Below, in pieces: positions 24,673-33,879 of a stretch of DNA of 41,743 nucleotides. Numbering within the stretch: the first letter of the stretch is position 1; every line of letters starts with the position of its first letter. Origin of the DNA: an uncultured Cetobacterium sp. Its GTDB lineage: Bacteria; Fusobacteriota; Fusobacteriia; Fusobacteriales; Fusobacteriaceae. Location: the NCBI GenBank assembly GCA_949293295.1, contig CASFCG010000008.1, positions 1 through 41,743 of the forward strand, read 5' to 3'. A program made the position numbers and the translations under genes. The notes below the pieces were generated by a model. That model saw nothing but the letters and a program-made list of their open reading frames with translations, had not been told where the DNA came from and searched no databases.

Positions 24673-27522
24673 ATGAAAAATAAGATTGTAATAAGAGGAG
24701 CAAGAGAAAATAATCTGAAAAATATAGATGTAGATATTCCAAAGGGAAAGTTTGTTGTTATAACTGGGATGAGTGGAAGTGGTAAATCATCTTTAGCGTT
24801 TGATATTATCTATTCTGAGGGGCAAAGAAGATATGTTGAAAGCTTATCTACATATGCAAGACAGTTTATAGGACAAACAAAAAAACCAGATGTAGATAGA
24901 ATTGAAGGATTATCCCCTTCTGTTTCAATAGAGCAGAAAACAACAAATAAAAATCCAAGGTCTACAGTTGGAACAATGACAGAGATATATGATTATATGA
25001 GATTACTTTATTCTCATATTGGAAAAGCTCACTGTCCTATATGTGGTCGAGTAGTACAAAAACAATCAATAGATGAGATAATGGAAAATATCTATGAAAG
25101 ATTTGAAGATGGAGATAAATTGACTATCTTGAGTCCGATTTTGAGAAATAAAAAGGGAGCACACAAGAGTTTGTTTAAAAGTCTCTTAGGAAGAGGATAT
25201 GTAAGAGCCAGAGTTAATGGAAAAACATATTATTTAGATGAAGAGATACAACTAAATAAAAATAGAGCTCACACTGTAGATATTGTTATTGATAGAGTCG
25301 TGATGAATAAGGATAGTAAAGATTTTAAAACGAGATTGACTCAAAGTATAGAGCAGAGTATACTTCTTTCGAGTGGAAAAGTTATAGTGATGCATAATGA
25401 TGATGAGATAATGTATAGTGAGAATCTTTCATGTCCTATTCATGATGAGGTAGTTATACCAGAGATAACTCCAAGATTATTCTCTTTCAATGCTCCTTTT
25501 GGAGCTTGTCCAGAATGCAATGGAATAGGAAAAAAATTAAGAGTTGATGAGGATAAAATTATTGTTGATAAAGAGAAGAGTATCTTGGAAGGTGGACTTT
25601 TGATTCCGGGAGCTTCAACAATAAAGGGATATGCTTGGACAGTTTTTGAAGCAGCAGCTAAAAGTTATGGGATTAGCCTGATAGCACCTGTTAAAAGTTT
25701 GACTAAAGAGGAAATGAACATAATATTTTATGGTGGAGATGGAAGAAAAATAAGGGTTGATTACGATTCTAGAGAGTTTAGTTTTCATGGTTTTAAAGAG
25801 TTTGAAGGAATTATAACTAATTTGGAGAGAAGATATAGAGAAGCTGCTTCTGATTCCTTTAGAGAAGAGTTAGAACATAAATATATGTCTGCTAAGTTTT
25901 GTCAAGCTTGTAACGGAAAGAAATTAAAACCAGAGGTGCTGGCAATAAAAGTAAATGGGATGGATATATCAGAGGTTACAAATCTTCCGTTGGAAGGATG
26001 TTTAAACTTTTTTGAAAGTTTAAAACTAACGGAAAAAGAGAAGAAAGTCACACATGACCTTTTGGAGGAAATAAAGAAAAGGATTAAGTTTTTAATAGAT
26101 GTAGGATTGGGTTATTTAAATTTATCGAGGGAGACAAAAACTTTATCAGGAGGAGAAACGCAGAGGATAAGGCTTGCAAGTCAAATTGGTTCTGGACTCA
26201 CTGGTGTAATATATGTGTTGGATGAACCGAGTATAGGGCTTCATCAGCGAGATAATGATAGATTGATTTCGACCTTAAGAGAGCTAAAGGAGTTGGAAAA
26301 TACGCTTATTGTTGTGGAACATGATGAAGATACAATTATGCAGGCGGATTACGTAATAGATATGGGACCAGAAGCTGGAATGAATGGTGGAGAGATTATA
26401 GCTCAAGGAACTCCGAAAATGATAATGAATAATAAAAAATCGATAACTGGAAAGTATCTAAAGGGAATAGAGAAAATAGAGATTCCTAAGAAAAGAAGAC
26501 GTGCGGATAAGCATTTAATGTTACGTGGTGCAACAGGGAATAATTTAAAAGATGTTAAAGTGGATATTCCCTTAGGAATTTTTACGGTAATTACTGGTGT
26601 GAGCGGAAGTGGTAAATCAACGCTGATAAATCAAACTTTATCCCCTATTTTAGCTAATAAATTGAATGGAGCACGAGAATATGCGCTACCTTATTTGGAG
26701 ATAGCAGGAGTTGAAAATTTAGATAGAGTTGTAGAAGTGGACCAAACGCCACTTGGAAAAACACCGCGTTCAACACCAGCGACCTATACAAAGGTTTTAG
26801 ATGATATAAGAGAGATTTTTGCTCAGACAAGTGATGCCTGTTATAGGGGATTTAGCCGAGGTCGTTTCTCTTTTAATATAAAAGGGGGAAGATGTGAAGT
26901 TTGTCAAGGTGCGGGGCTAACAAAAATAGAGATGATGTTTTTACCGGATATCTACGTAGAATGTGAGATTTGTAAGGGGAAAAGATATAACAAAGAGACC
27001 TTAGAGGTATACTATAAAGGGAAGAATATTGCAGATGTTCTGGATATGAGTGTAGAAGAGGCATATGATTTTTTTGAAAATTATTCAAATGTCAGAAGTA
27101 AGTTGCAGATTTTAATGGATGTTGGATTGGGCTACATAAAATTAGGACAACCAGCAAATACACTATCAGGTGGAGAAGCTCAAAGAGTCAAGTTAGCAGC
27201 AGAGTTGGCTAGACCAGCCAGAGGTAAAACTATTTATATTTTTGATGAACCGACAACGGGATTGCATTTTGAGGATATTAAAAAATTGCTAAATTCTCTA
27301 GAAAGACTAATTGAAAAGGGAAATACTGTTGTAGTAATAGAACATAATTTAGACGTTATAAAATCAGCTGATTATGTAATAGATATGGGACCAGATGGAG
27401 GATTGGACGGTGGTTGTATCGTTGTTGAGGGAACTCCAGAAGAAGTGGCAGAGTCCAATTTAGGTTATACTTCTAAATATATAAAGGCAGCTTTAGAAAG
27501 AGATAGGAGAAGAGATGTTTGA
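24673..27522 (+). CDS. uvrA: Excinuclease ABC subunit UvrA
   Basis: UvrA (949 residues) is the damage-sensing ATPase dimer of nucleotide-excision repair. It has two ABC ATPase modules: Walker A G32-M-S-G-S-G-K-S39 and G642-V-S-G-S-G-K-S, with signatures LSGGETQRIRLA and LSGGEAQRVKLA. Zinc modules are visible at CPICGR (C121), CPECNGIG, CQACNGK and, in the second half, CEVCQGAG...CEICKGKRY. The usual tail after the second ABC module is short. The ATG at 24673 has AGAGGTAAG upstream, ten bases after radC. It overlaps ruvA by 8 bases. Confidence 0.99.
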   Translation: MKNKIVIRGARENNLKNIDVDIPKGKFVVITGMSGSGKSSLAFDIIYSEGQRRYVESLSTYARQFIGQTKKPDVDRIEGLSPSVSIEQKTTNKNPRSTVGTMTEIYDYMRLLYSHIGKAHCPICGRVVQKQSIDEIMENIYERFEDGDKLTILSPILRNKKGAHKSLFKSLLGRGYVRARVNGKTYYLDEEIQLNKNRAHTVDIVIDRVVMNKDSKDFKTRLTQSIEQSILLSSGKVIVMHNDDEIMYSENLSCPIHDEVVIPEITPRLFSFNAPFGACPECNGIGKKLRVDEDKIIVDKEKSILEGGLLIPGASTIKGYAWTVFEAAAKSYGISLIAPVKSLTKEEMNIIFYGGDGRKIRVDYDSREFSFHGFKEFEGIITNLERRYREAASDSFREELEHKYMSAKFCQACNGKKLKPEVLAIKVNGMDISEVTNLPLEGCLNFFESLKLTEKEKKVTHDLLEEIKKRIKFLIDVGLGYLNLSRETKTLSGGETQRIRLASQIGSGLTGVIYVLDEPSIGLHQRDNDRLISTLRELKELENTLIVVEHDEDTIMQADYVIDMGPEAGMNGGEIIAQGTPKMIMNNKKSITGKYLKGIEKIEIPKKRRRADKHLMLRGATGNNLKDVKVDIPLGIFTVITGVSGSGKSTLINQTLSPILANKLNGAREYALPYLEIAGVENLDRVVEVDQTPLGKTPRSTPATYTKVLDDIREIFAQTSDACYRGFSRGRFSFNIKGGRCEVCQGAGLTKIEMMFLPDIYVECEICKGKRYNKETLEVYYKGKNIADVLDMSVEEAYDFFENYSNVRSKLQILMDVGLGYIKLGQPANTLSGGEAQRVKLAAELARPARGKTIYIFDEPTTGLHFEDIKKLLNSLERLIEKGNTVVVIEHNLDVIKSADYVIDMGPDGGLDGGCIVVEGTPEEVAESNLGYTSKYIKAALERDRRRDV

Positions 27523-28120
27523 GTATTTAAATGGTGTAATAAGATACAAGAAAGCTGAATATGTTGCAATTGATGTTAATGGTGTTGGATATAAAGTATA
27601 TATTACGTTAAAGACCTATGATAAATTGAAAGTTGGTGAAAAAGTAGAAATTTATATACATAACGTAATAAAAGAGGATTGCTTTAAGTTGGTTGGATTT
27701 TTACAAGAGAGGGAACGAACTTTGTTTGAAATGTTGATAAATATTAGTGGGATAGGGGTTTCACTCGCACTGGCAATACTATCTACATTTTCCGTGGATA
27801 ATATAAGAGAGATTGTTTTGACAGAGGATTTTAAAACATTAAAAAGGGTTCCAAAACTAGGAGAAAAAAAATCAAAACAAGTGATAATAGATTTGAATAA
27901 TAGGATGAAAACTTTAAATTTGCTATCGATGGAGGAGCCGACAGGAGATTTGTCGGTATTGGCAGTGGAAGAGGAGTTGTATATGGCTTTGGAATCACTG
28001 GGATATTCTAAAAAAGAGATTGAATCTATTGTAAAAAAAGATGAGATAAAACAGTTAAAAACAGTAGAGGAAGCGATAAAAGCAGTCCTAAAAAGAATAA
28101 AAATTAAAAGTGAAAAGTAA
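27515..28120 (+). CDS. ruvA: Holliday junction branch-migration protein RuvA
   Basis: A 201-residue protein that binds four-way DNA junctions and loads the RuvB helicase. MFEYLNGVIRYKKAEYVAIDVNGVGYKVYITLKTY is the N-terminal OB fold; LINISGIGVSLALAILST and LKRVPKLGEKKSKQVIIDLNNRM are the two helix-hairpin-helix motifs; ALESLGYSKKEIESIV is domain III, which touches RuvB. Start ATG overlaps the end of uvrA by 8 bases, with AGGAGAAGAG in uvrA. No ruvB or ruvC lies in this window. Confidence 0.96.
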   Translation: MFEYLNGVIRYKKAEYVAIDVNGVGYKVYITLKTYDKLKVGEKVEIYIHNVIKEDCFKLVGFLQERERTLFEMLINISGIGVSLALAILSTFSVDNIREIVLTEDFKTLKRVPKLGEKKSKQVIIDLNNRMKTLNLLSMEEPTGDLSVLAVEEELYMALESLGYSKKEIESIVKKDEIKQLKTVEEAIKAVLKRIKIKSEK

Positions 28121-28156
28121 AACAAAGAAGAAAATGTAAAAAAGTGGAGGGAGAAA

Positions 28157-28384
28157 ATGTTAGAGACAATATTTACAATTTTGTTATTTATATCAGCGTT
28201 AGTTTTAATAGTTTTGGTTTTAATTCAGCCAGACAGAAGTCATGGAATGTCTGGAAGTATGGGAATGGGAGCTTCAAACACGGTGTTTGGAGTATCTAAA
28301 GATGGAGGACCATTAGCAAGAGCAACTGAGTTTGTAGCATTTATATTTATTGTGTCAGCACTTTTATTGTATTTAGTAAAATAA
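28157..28384 (+). CDS. secG: Preprotein translocase subunit SecG
   Basis: A 75-residue protein with two membrane helices (about residues 3-23 and 52-73) flanking the conserved VLIQPDRSHGMSGSMGMGASNTVFG region. SecG stabilises the SecYEG channel and helps SecA-driven export across the inner membrane. The ATG follows GTGGAGGGAGAAA. It is the last gene before a terminator and sits 185 bases before secA, its functional partner. Confidence 0.97.
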   Translation: MLETIFTILLFISALVLIVLVLIQPDRSHGMSGSMGMGASNTVFGVSKDGGPLARATEFVAFIFIVSALLLYLVK

Positions 28385-28393
28385 AAAGGTTTT

Positions 28394-28420
28394 GGGCGTT
28401 GAATCGCCCTTTTATTTTAT
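28394..28420 (+). terminator. Terminator after secG
   Basis: GGGCG (28394-28398) and CGCCC (28405-28409) pair around a TTGAAT loop, followed by TTTTATTTTAT. It ends the cob-to-secG operon. Confidence 0.75.
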
Positions 28421-28497
28421 ATAAAACAAAAGGGAAGATATTTAACTGTATTTATAAAATTTTGTTGATATGACATATTATAATGAGGTGTGAAAAT

Positions 28498-28525
28498 TGA
28501 CTATTGATTGTAATTATGATACTAT
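28498..28525 (+). promoter_or_regulatory. Candidate secA promoter
   Basis: TTGACT (28498-28503), a 16-base spacer and TACTAT (28520-28525) preceded by an extended TGA. A second TATAAT at 28479-28484 lacks a good -35. Confidence 0.45.
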
Positions 28526-28568
28526 ATATATCTAATGTAGTTTAAATGTAAAGAGAGAGGGAGTAGTT

Positions 28569-31187
28569 ATGTTAGGTAAATTGTTAAAGAAGATATTTGG
28601 AACTAGAAACGAACGTGAAGTAAAAAGAATAAAAAAAATAGTAGCAAAAATAAATAGACTTGAGCCGGAGATTTCAGCTCTTACAGATGAGGAGTTAAAA
28701 GCGAAAACTACGGAGTTTAAAAAGAGATTATCAAACGGTGAAACTTTAAATGATATATTAGTTGAGGCTTTTGCTGTTGTAAGAGAGGTATCAAAAAGAG
28801 TACAAGGGATGAGGCATTACGATGTTCAGTTGATAGGTGGAATTGTTTTACATGAAGGAAAAATCACAGAGATGAAAACTGGAGAGGGGAAAACACTTGT
28901 GGCAACAGCTCCGGTATATCTTAATGCACTAGAGGGAAAAGGGGTTCATGTAATAACAGTAAATGACTATTTGGCTCAAAGAGATAGAGATATAATGAGT
29001 AAAGTCTATGATTTTTTAGGGCTGTCATCAGCAGTTTTAGTTAATGGAATGGAGGGAGAAGCGAGAAGAAAGGCGTATAACGCAGATATTACGTATGGAA
29101 CTAATTCAGAATTTGGATTTGATTATTTGAGAGATAATATGGTTTCTTCCTTGGAGGAAAAGGTACAGAGAGAATTAAATTTTTGTGTTATAGATGAGGT
29201 TGATTCGATTTTAATAGATGAAGCAAGAACACCTTTGATTATTTCAGGGGCTTCATCTGAGGCTACAAAGTGGTATCCTGTTTTTTGTCAAATTGCTTTT
29301 AGACTAGATAGGAGTGTAAAAACAGAAGGAATAAAGGATATTAGGGTTAAAAAAGAGATGAATATTCCGGATGAGGACTGGGGAGATTATGAAGTAGATG
29401 AAAAAAGTAGAAATATTGTTTTAACTGAAAAAGGAATTAAAAAGGTAGAGCAGTTATTAAAAATAGATAATCTATATTCTCCAGAACATGTAGAGTTGAC
29501 TCACTACTTGAACCAAGCTTTGAAAGCTAAGGAGTTGTTTATAAAAGATAGAGATTACCTTGTAAGAGATAATGAAGTTATAATTATAGATGAGTTTACA
29601 GGAAGAGCGATGGAGGGAAGAAGATATTCTGATGGGTTGCACCAAGCTATTGAGGCTAAAGAGGGAGTAAATGTAGCTGGGGAGAATCAGACATTAGCTT
29701 CTATAACTCTTCAAAACTATTTTAGAATGTACAAAAAACTTGCGGGAATGACTGGAACAGCCGAAACAGAAGCAACAGAGTTTATGCATACATATGGACT
29801 TGAGGTTATAGTTATCCCAACAAATAAACCTATTCAGAGAAAAGATTTAGCTGATTTGGTATATAAAACAAAAAGAGAGAAAACAAATGCAATTGTTCAA
29901 AGAATAAAACAACTATATGAAAAAGGGCAGCCAGTTCTTGTTGGGACAGTATCAATAAAGAGTTCTGAGGAGTTATCGGAGTTGTTAAACAAGGAGAATA
30001 TACCACACAATGTATTAAATGCTAAACTTCACGCAAAAGAAGCGGAGATAGTTGCTCAGGCGGGAAGATACAAAGCTGTTACAATTGCTACAAATATGGC
30101 AGGAAGAGGAACCGATATAATGCTGGGAGGAAATCCAGAGTTTTTAGCTTTAGATGAGATAAAGGATTCGACTGATGTTAATTTTGAAAAAGTGTTGGAG
30201 AAGTATAAAAAAGAGTGTGAACTAGAGAAAGAGAAAGTTTTAGAATTAGGTGGATTATTTATTCTTGGAACAGAAAGACATGAGTCAAGAAGGATAGATA
30301 ATCAGTTGAGAGGAAGAGCTGGAAGACAAGGAGACCCAGGGGAGTCAGAGTTTTATTTATCTTTAGAGGATGATTTGATGAGATTATTTGGTTCTGATAG
30401 AATGAAAGCAGTGATGGATAGATTGGGACTAGAAGAGGGAGAGGTCATCCAACATAGAATGATAACAAAAGCTATTGAGAATGCTCAGAAAAAAGTTGAG
30501 TCAAGAAACTTTGGAATTAGAAAGAATCTTCTTGAATATGATGATGTTATGAATAAGCAGAGGGAAGCAATCTATGAAAGCAGAAATCAAGCTTTAGAAA
30601 AAGAGAACTTAAAAGACACTATCTTGTCAATGTTGAAATCAACAGTTTCAGATGCTGTATTTGAAAGGTTTGTTGGAGAGTATAAAGAGGAATGGGATAT
30701 AACAGGGCTTAGAGATGAGTTGTTAGAAAAGTATAACTATGAGATAGTAGATTTGAATGAATATAAATCTATGGATATTAGTGAATATGCAGAAAAATTA
30801 TATGGAAAATTGGCTGAAAAATATGAGGAGAAAGAGAAAGAATTAACACCAGAAGTGATGAGACAGATAGAAAAATATGTTCTTTTTGAGGTTGTTGACT
30901 CTAGATGGAGAGAGCATTTAAGAGGATTGGATGCATTGAGAGAAGGGATATATTTGAGGTCATATGGACAGAAAAATCCATTGGTTGAATATAAGTTAAT
31001 ATCTGGAGAGATGTATGCTAAAATGTTATCTGTAATAAAATCTGAAGCAACATCATATATTTTTAAAGTTGTAGTGAAGTCGGAGGACGAGGTACAAGTT
31101 GTTGAACATAATGAAACAGCTGGAATAGATGGACTATGTAACTGTGGAAGTGGAAAAGAATATAGTAAATGTTGTGGGAGAGTTTAA
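28569..31187 (+). CDS. secA: Preprotein translocase ATPase SecA
   Basis: SecA (872 residues) is the motor that drives unfolded preproteins through SecYEG. M102-K-T-G-E-G-K-T is Walker A; D209-E-V-D of [21 protein letters not shown] is Walker [29 protein letters not shown] and SRWREHL are further helicase and scaffold motifs. The C-terminus ends [16 protein letters not shown], the zinc-binding SEC-C motif that contacts SecB or ribosomes. The ATG at 28569 is preceded by AGAGAGGGAG. It is full length for the family. Confidence 0.99.
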   Translation: MLGKLLKKIFGTRNEREVKRIKKIVAKINRLEPEISALTDEELKAKTTEFKKRLSNGETLNDILVEAFAVVREVSKRVQGMRHYDVQLIGGIVLHEGKITEMKTGEGKTLVATAPVYLNALEGKGVHVITVNDYLAQRDRDIMSKVYDFLGLSSAVLVNGMEGEARRKAYNADITYGTNSEFGFDYLRDNMVSSLEEKVQRELNFCVIDEVDSILIDEARTPLIISGASSEATKWYPVFCQIAFRLDRSVKTEGIKDIRVKKEMNIPDEDWGDYEVDEKSRNIVLTEKGIKKVEQLLKIDNLYSPEHVELTHYLNQALKAKELFIKDRDYLVRDNEVIIIDEFTGRAMEGRRYSDGLHQAIEAKEGVNVAGENQTLASITLQNYFRMYKKLAGMTGTAETEATEFMHTYGLEVIVIPTNKPIQRKDLADLVYKTKREKTNAIVQRIKQLYEKGQPVLVGTVSIKSSEELSELLNKENIPHNVLNAKLHAKEAEIVAQAGRYKAVTIATNMAGRGTDIMLGGNPEFLALDEIKDSTDVNFEKVLEKYKKECELEKEKVLELGGLFILGTERHESRRIDNQLRGRAGRQGDPGESEFYLSLEDDLMRLFGSDRMKAVMDRLGLEEGEVIQHRMITKAIENAQKKVESRNFGIRKNLLEYDDVMNKQREAIYESRNQALEKENLKDTILSMLKSTVSDAVFERFVGEYKEEWDITGLRDELLEKYNYEIVDLNEYKSMDISEYAEKLYGKLAEKYEEKEKELTPEVMRQIEKYVLFEVVDSRWREHLRGLDALREGIYLRSYGQKNPLVEYKLISGEMYAKMLSVIKSEATSYIFKVVVKSEDEVQVVEHNETAGIDGLCNCGSGKEYSKCCGRV

Positions 31188-31261
31188 TGTTGTTTGAATG
31201 TTGATATTCACAAAATATGGATATAGAAGCCATATAGTTTATTGTAAAAATGGGAGGTAAA

Positions 31262-31993
31262 ATGAGAAGAGCGTTGATTCTGTTAGTGATGATTTCAGCA
31301 GTAAGTTGTACAAGTATAAAGAGAGACTATAGTATCAAAGAAAAGTATAAAATAGATGATACAGCCATGAAAAATTGGGAAAAGACTTTTTCAACTGTTA
31401 TAAAAGGTGAATCAGAATTGGAAGATTGGTATGGAGCAGATGAACCTATTAAATACTTAGCTCAATATCAAAAATTAGATAGAAAGCAAGCTATGTTTCT
31501 GGATTCTTTGAAGAGAAAAGAGATAATAGATAAAGAGGATGCAGAAGAATTTGATGGTATATTGAATAGAGTAGTTGATAAACTTCCGAGGAAATATTAT
31601 CTGAAAGATGAGAATATAAAGGATGTAACTGGACTTGTAAAATATATGGTGAGTCAATCTATGTTAAAAGTTCAAAATCCATCTAATTATATAGCAACTA
31701 ATGTCGCTACACCAGAAGAATGGCAAGAGATAGTAGTCTTATCTAAAAAAGATGATTTAACAGAAAAAGAAAGAAAAAAAGTTAGAAAGTTGCTGAATAA
31801 ATTTATAAAAAGAGAGCAGTTTTATCAGCCAAAATCGTGGTATTTTGTAGAGATATCACCAAGAACAGTAGAGATAAATAATATTTATAATAAAAAAGAG
31901 AAGACAAAATTGGAAATCAACAATGTTAATGCAAAAGCGTTGTATATAGCTTATCGAGAATATCTTTCGAAACTTGAAAAATGGGATGATTAA
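31262..31993 (+). CDS. Uncharacterised lipoprotein
   Basis: A 243-residue protein with a lipoprotein signal MRRALILLVMISAVSC16-T-S. The mature part is highly charged and helical (EKYKIDDTAMKNWEKTF, LDSLKRKEIIDKEDAEEFDGILNRVV, EKERKKVRKLLNKFIK) with a distinct PKSWYFVEISPRTVEINN stretch near the end. I recognise no domain. Start: ATG at 31262, four bases after GGGAGG; an ATG at 31250 overlaps that ribosome site. It follows secA by 74 bases with no terminator between, so it may be read from the secA promoter, and ends at a strong terminator. Function unknown; envelope location likely. Confidence 0.82.
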   Translation: MRRALILLVMISAVSCTSIKRDYSIKEKYKIDDTAMKNWEKTFSTVIKGESELEDWYGADEPIKYLAQYQKLDRKQAMFLDSLKRKEIIDKEDAEEFDGILNRVVDKLPRKYYLKDENIKDVTGLVKYMVSQSMLKVQNPSNYIATNVATPEEWQEIVVLSKKDDLTEKERKKVRKLLNKFIKREQFYQPKSWYFVEISPRTVEINNIYNKKEKTKLEINNVNAKALYIAYREYLSKLEKWDD

Positions 31994-31998
31994 AAATG

Positions 31999-32033
31999 AA
32001 ATGACTCATAAACCTATTATGAGTCATTTTTTA
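31999..32033 (+). terminator. Terminator after the lipoprotein gene
   Basis: AAATGACTCATAA (31999-32011) pairs with TTATGAGTCATTT (32017-32029) in a 13-pair stem with an ACCTA loop, followed by T residues. It stands only 22 bases before hldD, leaving no room for a separate promoter, so hldD depends on read-through or on a promoter inside the lipoprotein gene. Confidence 0.85.
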
Positions 32034-32054
32034 AAACCTTAGGAGGAGAGAATT

Positions 32055-33050
32055 ATGATTATAGTAACTGGAGCCGCAGGAATGATTGGAAGTGCGTATA
32101 TTTGGAAATTGAATGAGATGGGGATAACTGATATCCTTGCAGTTGATAAAATGAGAACAGAGGAAAAGTGGTTAAACTTAAGAAAAAGAGATTATGCAGA
32201 TTGGTGTGATAGAGATGAACTTTTTGATTGGTTGTCTGTTGAAGATAATGCTAAAAAGATAACAGCAGTTTTACATATGGGAGCAATCTCTGCAACTACA
32301 GAAAAAGATGGAGATTTGTTGATGAAAAATAATTACGAATACTCTAAAAAACTATGGAATTTTTGTACTGAAAGAGGGATTACATATGTATATGCTTCTT
32401 CTGCAGCGACGTATGGAGGAGGAGAACTTGGATATAGTGATGAAGTGAGTCCAGAAGAGTTGAAAAAGTTAAGACCATTAAATAAATATGGATATTCAAA
32501 GAAGTTTTTTGATGATTGGGCTTTTAAGCAGGAAAAATCACCTAAACAATGGATAGGAGCTAAATTTTTCAATGTGTATGGACCTCAAGAGTACCATAAA
32601 GGAAGAATGGCTTCAATGGTTTTTCATACATTTAATCAGTATAGAGATAATGGAGGGGTAAAACTATTTAAATCATACAAAGAAGGATTTAAAGATGGGG
32701 AGCAACTTAGAGATTTTATCTATATAAAAGATGTTGTAGACATGCTTTATTTTTTGATGTTTGAAAAGGTTAATTCTGGAATTTATAATATTGGGACTGG
32801 AATAGCTAGAAGTTTTCATGACTTATCAATGGAAACAATGAAAAATGCAAGTGGAAATTTTAATTTAAAAACTGAAGATGTGATAGAATTTATCCCTATG
32901 CCAGATGATTTAAAAGGGAAATATCAATATTTTACACAAGCAACAATGAAAAAAATTAGAGAAGCAGGTTATACGAAAGAGTTTTATACACTAGAAGAAG
33001 GTGTTGCAGATTATGTGAAATACTTAAAAGATAAGGATAGTTACTTGTGA
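32055..33050 (+). CDS. hldD: ADP-L-glycero-D-manno-heptose 6-epimerase
   Basis: A 331-residue short-chain dehydrogenase/epimerase that makes ADP-L-glycero-D-manno-heptose, the donor for inner-core heptosyltransferases. The NADP-binding G6-x-x-G9-x-x-G12 (MIIVTGAAGMIGS), the catalytic Y145-x3-K149, AAISATTEK-type substrate loop (HMGAISATTEKDG) and KFFNVYGPQEYHKGRMASMVFH are typical of HldD/RfaD. The ATG has AGGAGGAG upstream. It supplies the substrate for the GT9 enzymes encoded at 6907-10604. It is followed after 15 bases by uppP, another envelope gene. Confidence 0.94.
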   Translation: MIIVTGAAGMIGSAYIWKLNEMGITDILAVDKMRTEEKWLNLRKRDYADWCDRDELFDWLSVEDNAKKITAVLHMGAISATTEKDGDLLMKNNYEYSKKLWNFCTERGITYVYASSAATYGGGELGYSDEVSPEELKKLRPLNKYGYSKKFFDDWAFKQEKSPKQWIGAKFFNVYGPQEYHKGRMASMVFHTFNQYRDNGGVKLFKSYKEGFKDGEQLRDFIYIKDVVDMLYFLMFEKVNSGIYNIGTGIARSFHDLSMETMKNASGNFNLKTEDVIEFIPMPDDLKGKYQYFTQATMKKIREAGYTKEFYTLEEGVADYVKYLKDKDSYL

Positions 33051-33065
33051 GATTAGGGAGGAGAC

Positions 33066-33869
33066 ATGAATCCATTTTTAATAGTTATTATCTTAGGGAT
33101 TGTTGAAGGTTTGACTGAGTTTCTTCCGGTCAGTAGTACTGGACATATGATACTTGTAGAAAAATTTATAAATGTACAACAAATAAGTAAAAATTTTATG
33201 GATAATTTTTTAGTAATAATTCAATTTGGAGCTATTTTATCAGTTGTAACATATTTCTGGAAGGATTTATCTCCCTTTGTGAAAGATAAAGAAGAGCTTC
33301 AAGAAAAATTTAATTTGTGGAGTAAAATTGTAGTAGGGGTTTTGCCAGCTGGTGTAATAGGATTTTTACTTGATGATTACATTAGTGAATATTTTATGGA
33401 TAATTCTAAAATTGTTGCAATGATGTTAATAATCTATGGAATAATATTTATTTTTATAGAGAGATATAGTTGTAAAGCAAAGATTAATAGATTGGGAGAT
33501 TTAACGTATAAATTGGCGTTTACTATCGGTTTTTTTCAATGTTTAGCGATGATACCGGGGACATCGCGTTCAGGAGCTACAATTATAGGGGCTATGTTAC
33601 TTGGAGTTTCAAGAGCTGTTTCAGCAGAATACTCATTTTTCTTAGCTATTCCAACAATGGCAGGAGCGACACTTTTAAAACTTTTAAAAAATGGATTGAA
33701 TTTTACACAACTAGAATGGAAACTTTTATTTTTAGGCGTAGTTGTTTCCTATTTTGTTGCATATCTAGTGATTAGATGGTTTATGGGATATATTAGGAGT
33801 AGAACATTTAAACTATTCGGAATATACAGGGTAATTTTAGGAGTTTTAGTATTATTAATGTTGAGATAA
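33066..33869 (+). CDS. uppP: Undecaprenyl-diphosphatase
   Basis: A 267-residue integral membrane phosphatase (BacA/UppP) that recycles undecaprenyl pyrophosphate to the monophosphate carrier for peptidoglycan and LPS synthesis. E14-G-L-T-E18-F-L-P-V-S-S-T-G-H27 and P164-G-T-S-R-S-G are the two catalytic motifs; about eight hydrophobic helices are visible. The ATG is preceded by AGGGAGGAG. Overproduction of this family confers bacitracin resistance in known bacteria. It lies between hldD and hemZ. Confidence 0.97.
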   Translation: MNPFLIVIILGIVEGLTEFLPVSSTGHMILVEKFINVQQISKNFMDNFLVIIQFGAILSVVTYFWKDLSPFVKDKEELQEKFNLWSKIVVGVLPAGVIGFLLDDYISEYFMDNSKIVAMMLIIYGIIFIFIERYSCKAKINRLGDLTYKLAFTIGFFQCLAMIPGTSRSGATIIGAMLLGVSRAVSAEYSFFLAIPTMAGATLLKLLKNGLNFTQLEWKLLFLGVVVSYFVAYLVIRWFMGYIRSRTFKLFGIYRVILGVLVLLMLR

Positions 33870-33879
33870 TGGAGGCAGA

